Shown in pieces: positions 16,917-28,297 of a stretch of DNA of 64,000 nt. The DNA is from DAITAZ01 sp036824045. Lineage in GTDB: Bacteria > Pseudomonadota > Gammaproteobacteria > Burkholderiales > Rhodocyclaceae. The position numbers were made by a program, and so were the translations under genes. Under the pieces are notes generated by a model. The model saw only the letters and a list, made by a program, of their open reading frames with translations, was not told where the DNA came from and did not search any database. Every line of letters starts with the position of its first letter. Within the stretch, counting starts at the first letter, position 1. The stretch is taken from positions 124,001 through 188,000 of the forward strand of contig DAITAZ010000001.1 of the NCBI GenBank assembly GCA_036824045.1, written 5' to 3'.

Positions 16917-17142
16917 TTTGCAGGTTCTGCAAGAACCGGCCAACCCGGTCACCCCGGGGAACGCGCACCCAGGGCCCGCCCCCCTGCCCCCTCCCGGGCG
17001 GGGGAAAGCGATCCCCCGCCGTGCCGAGCATCCGGATGATGGGTAACCGCTGCGTCCCCCGGCGTCGCGGCCACCCCGTCGGGATGGCCAGCGTTCTCCC
17101 CAGGTTTCCGGCCCCCTCCCTTGATCTTTGAAAGGACGACTC
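16917..17142 (+). other. long GC-rich leader without a gene
   Basis: About 225 bases between operator copy 2 and the start of the secreted-protein gene. It begins with a small hairpin (GGTTCT, three bases, AGAACC at 16921-16936-) and continues with C-rich and G-rich runs that could fold. I see no convincing reading frame and no known riboswitch consensus. If the promoter call is right this is a 5' leader of roughly 245 bases, unusually long for such a small gene. Confidence 0.45.
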
Positions 17143-17718
17143 ATGAAAGCTTCGTATCTCGCCCTGGCCCTGCTGGCAGCCTCCACCTCGGCACTCGCCG
17201 GCAAGCCCGGCTGGGACGGCTGGGTGCAGAGCGCCGGCCGTGACGCCGGCCGCCACCACGGCACCACCACGCCCACCGCGGTGGTGGTACCCGCCGGCTC
17301 CGCCACCTACACCGGGAGCACCGTGGCCCTGGTCAGCGACAGCAGCAGCGGCACCCTGGTCAAATCCGTATCCACTGGCGCCATCAGCATGGGCGTGACC
17401 TTCTCCGGCACCGGCACCACCACCCAGACCGGGAGCATCACCGGCCTGACCGGAACCGGCGCCAGCATCGGCGACCTGGCCTTCACCGGCACGGGCACCG
17501 GCAGCAAGTTCAGCGGCACGGTCACCTCGACCACCTATCCGACCACCACCGACGCCAGCACCGGTGTCACCACCGGCACGGGCGCCATCTCCGGTCAGTT
17601 GTCGGCGCCTGTCGTTTCGGGCACCACCGTGTCGGCCCCGCTCTCCGCCAAGGGGGTCTGGAACTTCGTGGCCACCAGCACCCTGAGCGCCAAGGGTTCC
17701 TTCGCCGCCGTTCGCTAA
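17143..17718 (+). CDS. secreted Gly/Thr/Ser-rich protein, candidate cargo of the adjacent Slam-like protein
   Basis: 191 residues. A classical Sec signal (residues 1-19, cut after SALA) leaves a mature protein of about 172 residues. There is no Cys after the signal, so it is not a lipoprotein. The mature part is beta-strand rich with short Gly/Thr/Ser turns and ends in an AKGVWNF ... AKGSFAAVR segment resembling the small TbpB-like barrel domains of Slam (type XI) cargo. The start is the ATG preceded by AAAGGA; an in-frame TTG five codons earlier is less likely. The Slam-like gene follows after 63 bases. Cargo status is inferred from gene order and fold type; ligand unknown. Confidence 0.65.
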   Translation: MKASYLALALLAASTSALAGKPGWDGWVQSAGRDAGRHHGTTTPTAVVVPAGSATYTGSTVALVSDSSSGTLVKSVSTGAISMGVTFSGTGTTTQTGSITGLTGTGASIGDLAFTGTGTGSKFSGTVTSTTYPTTTDASTGVTTGTGAISGQLSAPVVSGTTVSAPLSAKGVWNFVATSTLSAKGSFAAVR

Positions 17719-17727
17719 GGCGCGGCG

Positions 17728-17760
17728 CCCGGGCGCGCACGACCCCCCGACGCGCCCGGG
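17728..17760 (+). other. strong intercistronic hairpin
   Basis: CCCGGGCGCG (17728-17737) pairs perfectly with CGCGCCCGGG (17751-17760), a 13-base loop between. No T run follows, so it is not a canonical terminator. Between a small, probably abundant protein and its translocon it could protect the upstream message or reduce read-through. Confidence 0.55.
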
Positions 17761-17781
17761 GCTTCATCACCGAATACACGG

Positions 17782-19056
17782 ATGAAAAGACTATCCCTGC
17801 ACCTCTGGCGGCTACTCCCGGGCGCGGCCCTGATCTGGGCCGCCACCCTCGCCGGCATGTGCGAGGCGGCCTCGCCGCCAGCCCCCTGCGCGGCCCTGCG
17901 CACACTCGACATCAGCGCCGAACGCAACGAACGCCTGTTTCTCGCCGGGCAGTGCGCCCTGGAACAGCGCCAGTTCCGCAGCGCCGCCCGGCTGCTGGAA
18001 GAACTGGTGGCGCTGGACGACTATCCGGTCTATCGGGCCGAACTGGGCCGCGCCTACCTTGGCTCCCAGGAGTTCGAGCGTGCCCGGACCCAATTCCTCC
18101 GGGCGCTGGAAAGCAACCCGCCCCAGGAAGCCCGCAACCTGCTGCACATGTTCATCCAGATGGCGGACCAGCAGCAGACCCAGGCAAGGGAGTGGGTCGC
18201 CACCGCCACCTTCGGCTTGCGCCACGACAGCAACGTGAACACGGGCCCGCTGAGCGCCGACGTAACCCTCTTCGGCCTGCCCTTCGTCATGTCCGGCGAG
18301 AGCATGCCCAAACGGGACAGCGCCTGGCTGGCCACCCTCAACGCCGTGCACATCCGCCCCCTGGGAGGACGTCTGGCCTGGCAGAGCCGCGCCTCCCTGG
18401 AGCTGGTGCGCAACCAGGCTTACCACCAGTACGACACCACCCAAGTGGCCATTGACACGGGGCCCCATTGGGCCGTGGGCGACGGGCGCACCAACCTCTA
18501 TCTCCCGCTCGGCCTGGCCAGGCTCTACCTCAACAGCGCAGGCTACGCCCGCACCCTGTGGCTCACCCCGCAGGTCAGCCGGACTGTGGGCTCAAGGGAT
18601 GTACTCATCTTTGCCCTGCCCCTGCAGCGTCGGACCTTCGACGATTCCGACGCCATGAGCAGCCATTCCGCGGCAGTGTCCGTGGCCTGGCGCCATACCA
18701 TCGGCTCCGACTGGACCCTGGAACCCTCGCTGCGGGCCGGCGACGAGGATGCCACCGACCCGGCCTACAGCAACCGCACCGTCCACGCGGGCCTCGCCCT
18801 GCGCGGCAGCCTGCCCTGGGGCCTTCGCCTGTCGCTGGAAGCCACCCACACCCGCGCACGCTACCAGGCTGCCGAAGTGTGGGCGGAGGAAGCCCGGAAG
18901 GACGCCCGAAGCAACCTGGGTGCGGCCCTGAGCAAGGATCTGGGCGGTGGCTACTACGCCACCCTGAGCTGGAACCAGGCGCGCATCCGGTCCAACCTCG
19001 GCTTCTACTCCAGCAGCCGGGAGCAATGGCAGGCCCAGCTCACCAAGGCCTTCTGA
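17782..19056 (+). CDS. Slam-like TPR plus outer-membrane barrel protein (type XI secretion family, DUF560-like)
   Basis: 424 residues. After the signal peptide (about 1-30) comes a helical TPR-type region (47-130, with LDDYPVYRAELGRAYLGSQEFERA), then NPPQEARNLL and a barrel opening ATFGLRHDSNVNTGP (143-156). In Slam proteins the same order is seen: TPR, an LPPxVR-type segment, then a first strand with DxNxNxAP. The rest is about 14 amphipathic strands ending in Phe424. Slam proteins move lipoproteins or small soluble TbpB-like proteins across the outer membrane. The secreted-protein gene directly upstream is the natural partner. It is shorter than the neisserial proteins. Confidence 0.72.
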   Translation: MKRLSLHLWRLLPGAALIWAATLAGMCEAASPPAPCAALRTLDISAERNERLFLAGQCALEQRQFRSAARLLEELVALDDYPVYRAELGRAYLGSQEFERARTQFLRALESNPPQEARNLLHMFIQMADQQQTQAREWVATATFGLRHDSNVNTGPLSADVTLFGLPFVMSGESMPKRDSAWLATLNAVHIRPLGGRLAWQSRASLELVRNQAYHQYDTTQVAIDTGPHWAVGDGRTNLYLPLGLARLYLNSAGYARTLWLTPQVSRTVGSRDVLIFALPLQRRTFDDSDAMSSHSAAVSVAWRHTIGSDWTLEPSLRAGDEDATDPAYSNRTVHAGLALRGSLPWGLRLSLEATHTRARYQAAEVWAEEARKDARSNLGAALSKDLGGGYYATLSWNQARIRSNLGFYSSSREQWQAQLTKAF

Positions 19057-19138
19057 TCGTCCCCGTGACCCGGTCCACAATCGGGAGCCCGGCGCGGCTT
19101 GGCAAGGCGGACGGCACCCCGTAAACTCCCTTGCCTCT

Positions 19139-19206
19139 GCCGAGGAGCGTTGCGACCCGCCTGAACCGCGCGGGCCAGGCTCGGCACACGGATAACGGCG
19201 CTCGCA
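19139..19206 (+). ncRNA. S-adenosylhomocysteine (SAH) riboswitch of metH
   Basis: The sequence carries the conserved SAH-aptamer core: CCGAGGAGCG at 19140-19149, TGCGACC after it, CCAGGCTCGG at 19175-19184 closing P1, and AACGGCGCTC at 19194-19203. The pseudoknot pairs GAGCG (19145-19149) with CGCTC (19199-19203). SAH riboswitches are known upstream of metH and ahcY in beta- and gammaproteobacteria and switch expression on when SAH accumulates. Here the 3' pseudoknot arm is also the 5' arm of a terminator (19194-19237), so ligand binding would prevent termination. Confidence 0.93.
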
Positions 19207-19237
19207 AACCTTTAGAAGCGGTTTGCGGCGCCGTTTT
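19194..19237 (+). terminator. riboswitch-controlled intrinsic terminator before metH
   Basis: CGGCGC (19196-19201) pairs with GCGCCG (19228-19233), and C19203 plus GCAAACC (19204-19210) pairs with GGTTTGC (19220-19226) plus G19227, leaving only T19202 bulged. The stem is followed by TTTT. Two flanking A-T pairs extend it. It is mutually exclusive with the SAH pseudoknot because both use 19199-19203. Confidence 0.88.
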
Positions 19238-19279
19238 ACTTTGGTTCGCCGCTCCCGCCGACCGACTCGAGGTAAGACC

Positions 19280-23020
<3,741 letters not shown>

Positions 23021-23027
23021 TGGCAGC

Positions 23028-23051
23028 GCCGGGGCGGTTCGCCGCCCCGGC
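23028..23051. terminator. hairpin between convergent metH and nrtS
   Basis: GCCGGGGCGG (23028-23037), a TTCG tetraloop, CCGCCCCGGC (23042-23051). A run of six T follows at 23060-23065 for the plus strand, slightly far from the stem. It may serve both genes. Confidence 0.6.
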
Positions 23052-23054
23052 CAT

Positions 23055-23279
23055 TCAGGTTTTTTGCCTCAGGGCTTGCACCGCTGAATAAGTGGAGACG
23101 CAGTAGGGCACCAGATAGGTCAAACCAATCTGCAGCCAGCCTCGCCCGGGCACCAATTCGGGCGCGAACACGGCCTCGGGGTGGTTGATCAGTCCAAGCA
23201 ACGTGCCCACCACCAAGGCGAGCTTCAGCGCCCGCCGGGTCACGGACGGCGACCGGGCCAACCGCCACCACTCACCCAT
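23055..23279 (-). CDS. nrtS: NrtS-like small membrane protein
   Basis: 74 residues with two predicted membrane helices (ALKLALVVGTLLGLINH and WLQIGLTYLVPYCVSTYSAV). The RRALK...GTLLGLINHPEA...LVPYCVSTYSA pattern matches NrtS, a small nitrate/nitrite transporter family described in bacteria and often annotated as such. No nitrate assimilation gene is nearby, so transport of nitrate here is by family only. The start is the ATG at 23279; a longer open frame upstream is low complexity and unlikely to be translated. Confidence 0.6.
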   Translation of the reverse strand: MGEWWRLARSPSVTRRALKLALVVGTLLGLINHPEAVFAPELVPGRGWLQIGLTYLVPYCVSTYSAVQALRQKT

Positions 23280-23335
23280 CGGTGAGCCCGCCGGAGGCCA
23301 GGCGGCAGGGCACGCGCCACACGGATGGCCTTCGC

Positions 23336-23839
23336 TCAGGCATGGTGTTCCCGTACATCGGCCACGCGGGCACCGGGCAAGGTCGCCAACCGGCTGGCGT
23401 GGACCGGGAAGACCGTGCTCGGAGTTCCGGCCGCCGCCCACACTTCGCCCAAGGCCAGCAGATCCTCGTCCACCAGCAGTTTCACTGCGCCCACATGCCC
23501 CACCGGGGCCACGCCACCAATGGCAAAACCCGTGGCGGCCCGGACAAAGGCGGCATCGGCGCGCCCCAGTGGCTCACCGACCAGGGCCGAGACCTTGGCC
23601 TCGCATACCCGATTGGCGCCACTGGCGATCACCACCACCGGCAGACCACTCTGCCGCCCCCGCATCACTACCGATTTGGCAATCTGAGCCACGCTGCAGC
23701 CAATGGCTGCGGCCGCATCCGCGCAGGTGCGGGTGCCCTGGGGAAACTCCCGGATCTTGGTGACGATGCCCAGCCGGCGCAGCGCCGCCTCCACCCGCTC
23801 CCGGGACGAAGCCGGCGCCTGGGGCGTTTCCGCTGCCAT
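23336..23839 (-). CDS. YbaK/EbsC-family aminoacyl-tRNA deacylase
   Basis: 167 residues. Family proteins clear mischarged tRNA (Cys-, Ala- or Pro-tRNA species) in trans. The fold signatures are visible: TCADAAAAIGCSVAQIAKSVVMR, an IASGANRV strand, and GFAIGGVAPVGH, where GxxPxGH is the usual active-site loop. This subtype (with TCADAAAAIG) resembles the prolyl-tRNA-editing-like YbaK group; the exact tRNA is not decidable. The ATG overlaps the ilvD stop by one base (TGATG), so it is translated with ilvD. Confidence 0.88.
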   Translation of the reverse strand: MAAETPQAPASSRERVEAALRRLGIVTKIREFPQGTRTCADAAAAIGCSVAQIAKSVVMRGRQSGLPVVVIASGANRVCEAKVSALVGEPLGRADAAFVRAATGFAIGGVAPVGHVGAVKLLVDEDLLALGEVWAAAGTPSTVFPVHASRLATLPGARVADVREHHA

Positions 23840-25692
23840 CAGCCGCGGGTCAGTTGGCTGACATCGCGCACGGCGCCGTTGGCGGCGCTGGTCGTCATGG
23901 CCGCGTAGGCCTGAAGCGCCGCCGACACCACCCGCTGGCGACTCACCGGCTTCCAGGCCCGGTCGCCCTTCGCTTCCATGGCCGCACGGCGGCGCGCCAG
24001 TTCTTCGTCACTCACCTGCAACTGGATGCTGCGGTTGGGAATGTCGATGTGGATCGTGTCGCCTTCCTCCACCAGGGCGATCTCGCCGCCTTCAGCGGCT
24101 TCCGGCGAGGCATGCCCGATGGAAAGCCCCGAGGTGCCGCCCGAGAAACGCCCGTCGGTCAGCAGGGCGCAGGCCTTGCCCAGGCCCTTGGACTTGAGGT
24201 AGCTGGTCGGGTAGAGCATCTCCTGCATGCCGGGGCCGCCCTTGGGCCCCTCGTAACGGACGATGACCACGTCGCCGGCCACGATCTGGTCGCTAAGGAT
24301 CTTCTCCACGGCTTCGTCCTGACTCTCGCACACCCGCGCCCGCCCGGTGAAGGTGAGGATGCTGTCGTCCACCCCGGCAGTCTTGACGATGCAGCCGTCT
24401 TTGGCGATGTTGCCGTAGAGCACGGCCAGCCCGCCGTCCTGGCTGTAGGCGTTGGCCTTGTCGCGGATGCAGCCCCGGGTGCGGTCCAGGTCAAGTTCCG
24501 GGTAACGGCGGTCCTGGGAGAAGGCCACGGTGGTGGGCACGCCCCCCGGCGCGGCGCGGAAGAAATCCCGGATACCCACGTCCCGGGCACGCAGCACGTC
24601 GAAATGCTCCAGCGCCTGCCCCAGGCTCTTGCTATGCACGGTGGGCACATCCCGGTGGATGAGGCCGGCCCGGTCCAGTTCCCCCAGAATGCCCATGATG
24701 CCGCCGGCCCGGTGCACGTCCTCCATGTGGTAATCCTGCGTGGCCGGGGCCACCTTGGCCAGGCAGGGGACGCGGCGGGAGATGCGGTCGATGTGGCTCA
24801 TGGTGAAGTCCACGCCAGCCTCCCGTGCCGCCGCCAACAGATGGAGCACCGTGTTGGTGGAACCGCCCATGGCCACGTCCAGGCTCATGGCGTTCTCAAA
24901 GGCCTGGAAACTGGCAATCGTCCGGGGCAGCACGCTCGCGTCGTCGTGCTCGTAATACCGTTTGCACAGCTCGACCGCCAGCCGCCCCGCCCGCAGGAAG
25001 AGGCCCTGGCGGTCAGCGTGCGTGGCCACCAGCGAGCCATTGCCGGGCAGGGACAGGCCGAGCGCCTCGGTCAGGCAGTTCATGGAATTGGCGGTGAACA
25101 TGCCGGAGCAGGAACCGCAGGTGGGACAGGCGGAGCGCTCGAACTCGGCCACCTCCTCATCGGAACACTTGCTGTCGCCGGCCTTGATCATGGCGTCGAT
25201 CAGGTCCACCGCGATGGTCTTCCCGCCCCAATTCACCTTGCCGGCCTCCATCGGTCCGCCGGAAACGAACACGGTGGGAATGTTCAGCCGCAGGGCAGCC
25301 ATGAGCATCCCCGGGGTGATCTTGTCGCAATTGGAAATGCACACCATGGCGTCGGCGCAATGGGCATTGACCATGTATTCGACGCTGTCGGCGATGAGTT
25401 CGCGGGAGGGCAGGCTGTAGAGCATGCCGCTGTGGCCCATGGCGATGCCATCGTCCACCGCAATGGTATTGAACTCCTTGGCCAGACCGCCGGCGGCTTC
25501 GATCTCGCGAGCCACCAGTTGCCCGAGATCCTTCAGGTGCACATGGCCCGGCACGAACTGGGTAAAGCTGTTGACCACGGCAATGATGGGTTTGCCGAAA
25601 TCCCCTTCCTTCACGCCGGTGGCGCGCCACAGGGCGCGAGCGCCAGCCATGTTGCGGCCATGGGTGGAAGTGCGGGAGCGGTATTGCGGCAT
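23839..25692 (-). CDS. ilvD: dihydroxy-acid dehydratase
   Basis: 617 residues, full length. It dehydrates dihydroxy acids in valine, isoleucine and leucine synthesis. Iron-sulfur ligands sit in CISNCDKITPGM and CPTCGSCSGMFTANSMNC, the set of the [4Fe-4S]-type E. coli IlvD. MPQYRSRTSTHGRNMAGARALWRATG is the usual N-terminus. GGAG lies upstream of the ATG. It is followed directly by the YbaK-type gene. Confidence 0.97.
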   Translation of the reverse strand: MPQYRSRTSTHGRNMAGARALWRATGVKEGDFGKPIIAVVNSFTQFVPGHVHLKDLGQLVAREIEAAGGLAKEFNTIAVDDGIAMGHSGMLYSLPSRELIADSVEYMVNAHCADAMVCISNCDKITPGMLMAALRLNIPTVFVSGGPMEAGKVNWGGKTIAVDLIDAMIKAGDSKCSDEEVAEFERSACPTCGSCSGMFTANSMNCLTEALGLSLPGNGSLVATHADRQGLFLRAGRLAVELCKRYYEHDDASVLPRTIASFQAFENAMSLDVAMGGSTNTVLHLLAAAREAGVDFTMSHIDRISRRVPCLAKVAPATQDYHMEDVHRAGGIMGILGELDRAGLIHRDVPTVHSKSLGQALEHFDVLRARDVGIRDFFRAAPGGVPTTVAFSQDRRYPELDLDRTRGCIRDKANAYSQDGGLAVLYGNIAKDGCIVKTAGVDDSILTFTGRARVCESQDEAVEKILSDQIVAGDVVIVRYEGPKGGPGMQEMLYPTSYLKSKGLGKACALLTDGRFSGGTSGLSIGHASPEAAEGGEIALVEEGDTIHIDIPNRSIQLQVSDEELARRRAAMEAKGDRAWKPVSRQRVVSAALQAYAAMTTSAANGAVRDVSQLTRG

Positions 25693-25792
25693 GGTGGAAA
25701 TCTCCGGGTCAATTTGACAGAACAGGAGATTTTACGCCCTGGCCGGCCGCTTCGGGCAGCCTCTCCCGCACCGGCAGGCAGGGGAACGATAC

Positions 25793-27985
25793 CTACCGCT
25801 TGTGAGCCGGTTTCCCGGCACCCGCTTTCCCCTGGGGGGAGGAGGGCTGGGCAGATGAGGCCGGTCCCCCTGCGGCGGGCTGCAGCTTCAGATCGGCATA
25901 GCGGAACTCAAGCCGCGGGCCACGCAATGGCCCTGCCAGGTGGAGGGGCAGTTCCAGGCCCTTGTAGATGGCCAGATCGCCGGTGGTGGCCTGGGTCGTG
26001 GCCTTGCCGTCCAGTTCCACCCGGGCGTTGCGCAGATCCAGCTCACCGGCGCCTGCCACCCGGAACGCCGGGGTGGTCAGCACCCAGTCCTTGCTCGCCA
26101 CCACCCCGTTGGCCAGCCGAAAGCTGGTCTGCACGCCGCGCAATTCGGTCTCGGCCGTGGCGCTCACGTCCTCGGCGACATTCTTCCGGTCCACAACCCG
26201 CGGCCGGAAGCGTTGCAAGGCCTGCTGCAGGTCAATGCCTCGAACGACCCCCTCCCGTACCGTCAGCCGTCCGCTCCCGGCCAGGGACTCCAGCATGCTC
26301 GGCCAGTTGTCTCCAGCGCCTTCCAGTTCCAGGGCCAGATCCCCCTTGCCGCTGACGGCCTCCCAGCCCAGTACCTGATGCAGCAGGGGTTTGAGCGCAA
26401 CCTGAGTGAAACCCGGGCGCATGGCCATGCGCCCGGCGGCCAGATCCAGACTCATGGAGCCGCTCAGATTGCCGCCGAATACCGCCGCGGCAACCGGGCC
26501 CAGTTCCAGCCTGCCATCACGAGCCTTCAGCTCCGCGCGCACGCCGCTGGCCTCCGTCTCGCCCCACCAGAAATGGCCGATTCGCACGCCACCGGCAAAC
26601 GCCACCCCTTCCGGCAACTGGAACGAGGCCAGATCCAGGGGAGCTTCCCGCGCTCCCTTGGCTGGGGCAGCCACGAAGTGGGGACGCAGATCGAGTCGGT
26701 CCGCTTCCAGATCCACCCGGATATCGATCGGATTGCGGGCAAGTTGCAAAGCCGCCTTGAGTCGCAGCGCATCTGCTTCCAGTCGGGTTTGCAGATCCAT
26801 GCTGCCGCCGGCCTTCGCCAGATCGAGCCGCGCCTTGCCTTTGAGCGGAAACACCAGTGGCGGTTTGGCGAGGCGCGGGTGCGTCAGCTCCGCCTGCCCC
26901 TGCAGGGGGGAGAACTCCAGCAGTTGCTCGCCCACGCGGCCACTGAACGGCGACGCAACCGCCAGCTTGAGCACGGTTTCGCCAACACGGCCTTCCACGT
27001 CGAGATTGGACTTGGTGGCCCGGACTGACTTGGCATCCGCATCCAGCCCTTCGTAGGTGGCCGCGGCGCGCAGGCTGCGATGCTTGCCGGTGAGCTGGAA
27101 CGTGGCGCTCAGGGCATCGAGCCGCGCCCCATCCTTCTGGCTCACCACCCGGGGAAGATTGATACGCAAATGCCCCCGCTCGTCCCCCTGCTTGCCCTGG
27201 GCGGAAAACTCCAGCTTCTCCAGTTCAGCACTCCCCCGCATCAGATCGGAGCGGAACTGGCTTGCCGTGAGCGCCATTTCCAGCCCTTCGACACCGGCCA
27301 ATTGCCCGTTCAGGCGCAGATTCAGCTTGTCCAGATCGAAGCGTTTCTCCGGCAGGTTCATGCTGTAATCCGCGTCCAGGGTCAACTCGCCCCGGGCTTC
27401 CGGATGGTCCATGCCCAACCTGCCCTCGAGTTCGAGATGCCCTTGCGCTTCACTTGCCAGGCGGGAGGCCAGCAAACGCCCCTCCTCAAGTTGCAGGCGC
27501 CGCCCCGCCTGCTGGTCTTCGACCTGGATGGAGAGGTCCTTCACACGGGCCCGGGCAAGATCGAAACGGACGGTGTGGGATTCCTTTTCCGGCCGGAGGA
27601 GGTCATCCACGTTCAGGCTGCCATCCGCGCGCCGCATCAGCCGCACCATCACGCCCTGCATGTCCACCTGATCGACCACGATCTCCCGCTGCAGCAAGGG
27701 CAGCCACTGGAGGGATACCCGCGCCTCCTCGACGGTGACAAAAGGCTTTTCGGATTTGTGCTCGGAAAGACCCGCCCGGCTGATACGCACGCCGAGGCTG
27801 GGAAGGAAGTGCAGTTCGAAGTCGCCGTCGAAGCGCAAGGCGCGCTGCTTCTTTACCTGGACAAGCTGCACCAGTTCGGACTGCAGCCTGTCGGTGTCCA
27901 CCAGCAGGTACACCACCAGTACGAGAGCAGTCACAACGGCAACGACACCGCCCAGCCCGAAAGCCAGGTAGCGCAGGAGTTTCAT
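25793..27985 (-). CDS. AsmA-family protein
   Basis: 730 residues from the ATG at 27985. One N-terminal membrane segment (residues 8-30, LAFGLGGVVAVVTALVLVVYLLV) anchors a long periplasmic beta-rich part. The N-terminal portion (ALRFDGDFELHFLPSLGVRISRAGLSEHKS) and the C-terminal AsmA domain (GGNLSGSMSLDLAAGRMAM, SGKGDLALELEGAGD, SGRLTVREGVVRGIDLQQAL) are typical. AsmA-like proteins act in outer-membrane biogenesis and probably bridge the membranes for lipid transport. The last 35 residues are low complexity and basic. The frame is open 47 codons further upstream without coding character. Confidence 0.9.
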   Translation of the reverse strand: MKLLRYLAFGLGGVVAVVTALVLVVYLLVDTDRLQSELVQLVQVKKQRALRFDGDFELHFLPSLGVRISRAGLSEHKSEKPFVTVEEARVSLQWLPLLQREIVVDQVDMQGVMVRLMRRADGSLNVDDLLRPEKESHTVRFDLARARVKDLSIQVEDQQAGRRLQLEEGRLLASRLASEAQGHLELEGRLGMDHPEARGELTLDADYSMNLPEKRFDLDKLNLRLNGQLAGVEGLEMALTASQFRSDLMRGSAELEKLEFSAQGKQGDERGHLRINLPRVVSQKDGARLDALSATFQLTGKHRSLRAAATYEGLDADAKSVRATKSNLDVEGRVGETVLKLAVASPFSGRVGEQLLEFSPLQGQAELTHPRLAKPPLVFPLKGKARLDLAKAGGSMDLQTRLEADALRLKAALQLARNPIDIRVDLEADRLDLRPHFVAAPAKGAREAPLDLASFQLPEGVAFAGGVRIGHFWWGETEASGVRAELKARDGRLELGPVAAAVFGGNLSGSMSLDLAAGRMAMRPGFTQVALKPLLHQVLGWEAVSGKGDLALELEGAGDNWPSMLESLAGSGRLTVREGVVRGIDLQQALQRFRPRVVDRKNVAEDVSATAETELRGVQTSFRLANGVVASKDWVLTTPAFRVAGAGELDLRNARVELDGKATTQATTGDLAIYKGLELPLHLAGPLRGPRLEFRYADLKLQPAAGGPASSAQPSSPQGKAGAGKPAHKR

Positions 27986-28229
27986 GGCCCGGATCGTGAA
28001 TCCCAGTGAAGATTGCCGGCCATGATAGCGCAGCCCCCCTTGCCTGGTGTCGTCGTCGCCCGACTCGGCGGGTCCTGACCGCTCCCGAACGCGAACGCTC
28101 AGGGCAGAAAAAACCTTGGGACTCAAGGCGCAAGCCGGTCCCCCCGCCTTCGCCGCCCAACTGCAACAAATCGTGGCCGAAGCCCGTGCGATCGCGGCTT
28201 AAGCCCATGAAAACAATAGAAACAGCCAA
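27986..28229. other. gene-free stretch, possibly with a decayed reading frame
   Basis: Between two minus-strand genes. On the plus strand an open stretch ending at TAA 28201 reads as a plausible alanine-rich helix (AAQLQQIVAEARAIAA) but has no start or ribosome site. It could be the tail of a lost gene or chance in GC-rich DNA. The stretch also should hold the promoter of the AsmA gene; I see no clear one. Confidence 0.3.
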
Positions 28230-28231
28230 TA

Positions 28232-28274
28232 TCAAAAAAACACCCCTGCCACCCCGACTGACGGGTGGCAGGGG
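28232..28274 (-). terminator. intrinsic terminator of the surface-protein operon
   Basis: Read on the minus strand: CCCCTGCCACCC (28274-28263), an eight-base loop, GGGTGGCAGGGG (28254-28243), TG, then a seven-T run (28240-28234). The 12-bp stem is perfect. It lies 24 bases after the stop of the OmpA/barrel gene. Confidence 0.92.
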
Positions 28275-28297
28275 CACGAGGGGACGTTGACCGCTCT

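Noticed and set aside
16917..17142. c-di-GMP or similar riboswitch in the leader of the secreted-protein gene
   Set aside because: I compared the stretch with the conserved cores I know and found no matching core; only generic hairpins remain.
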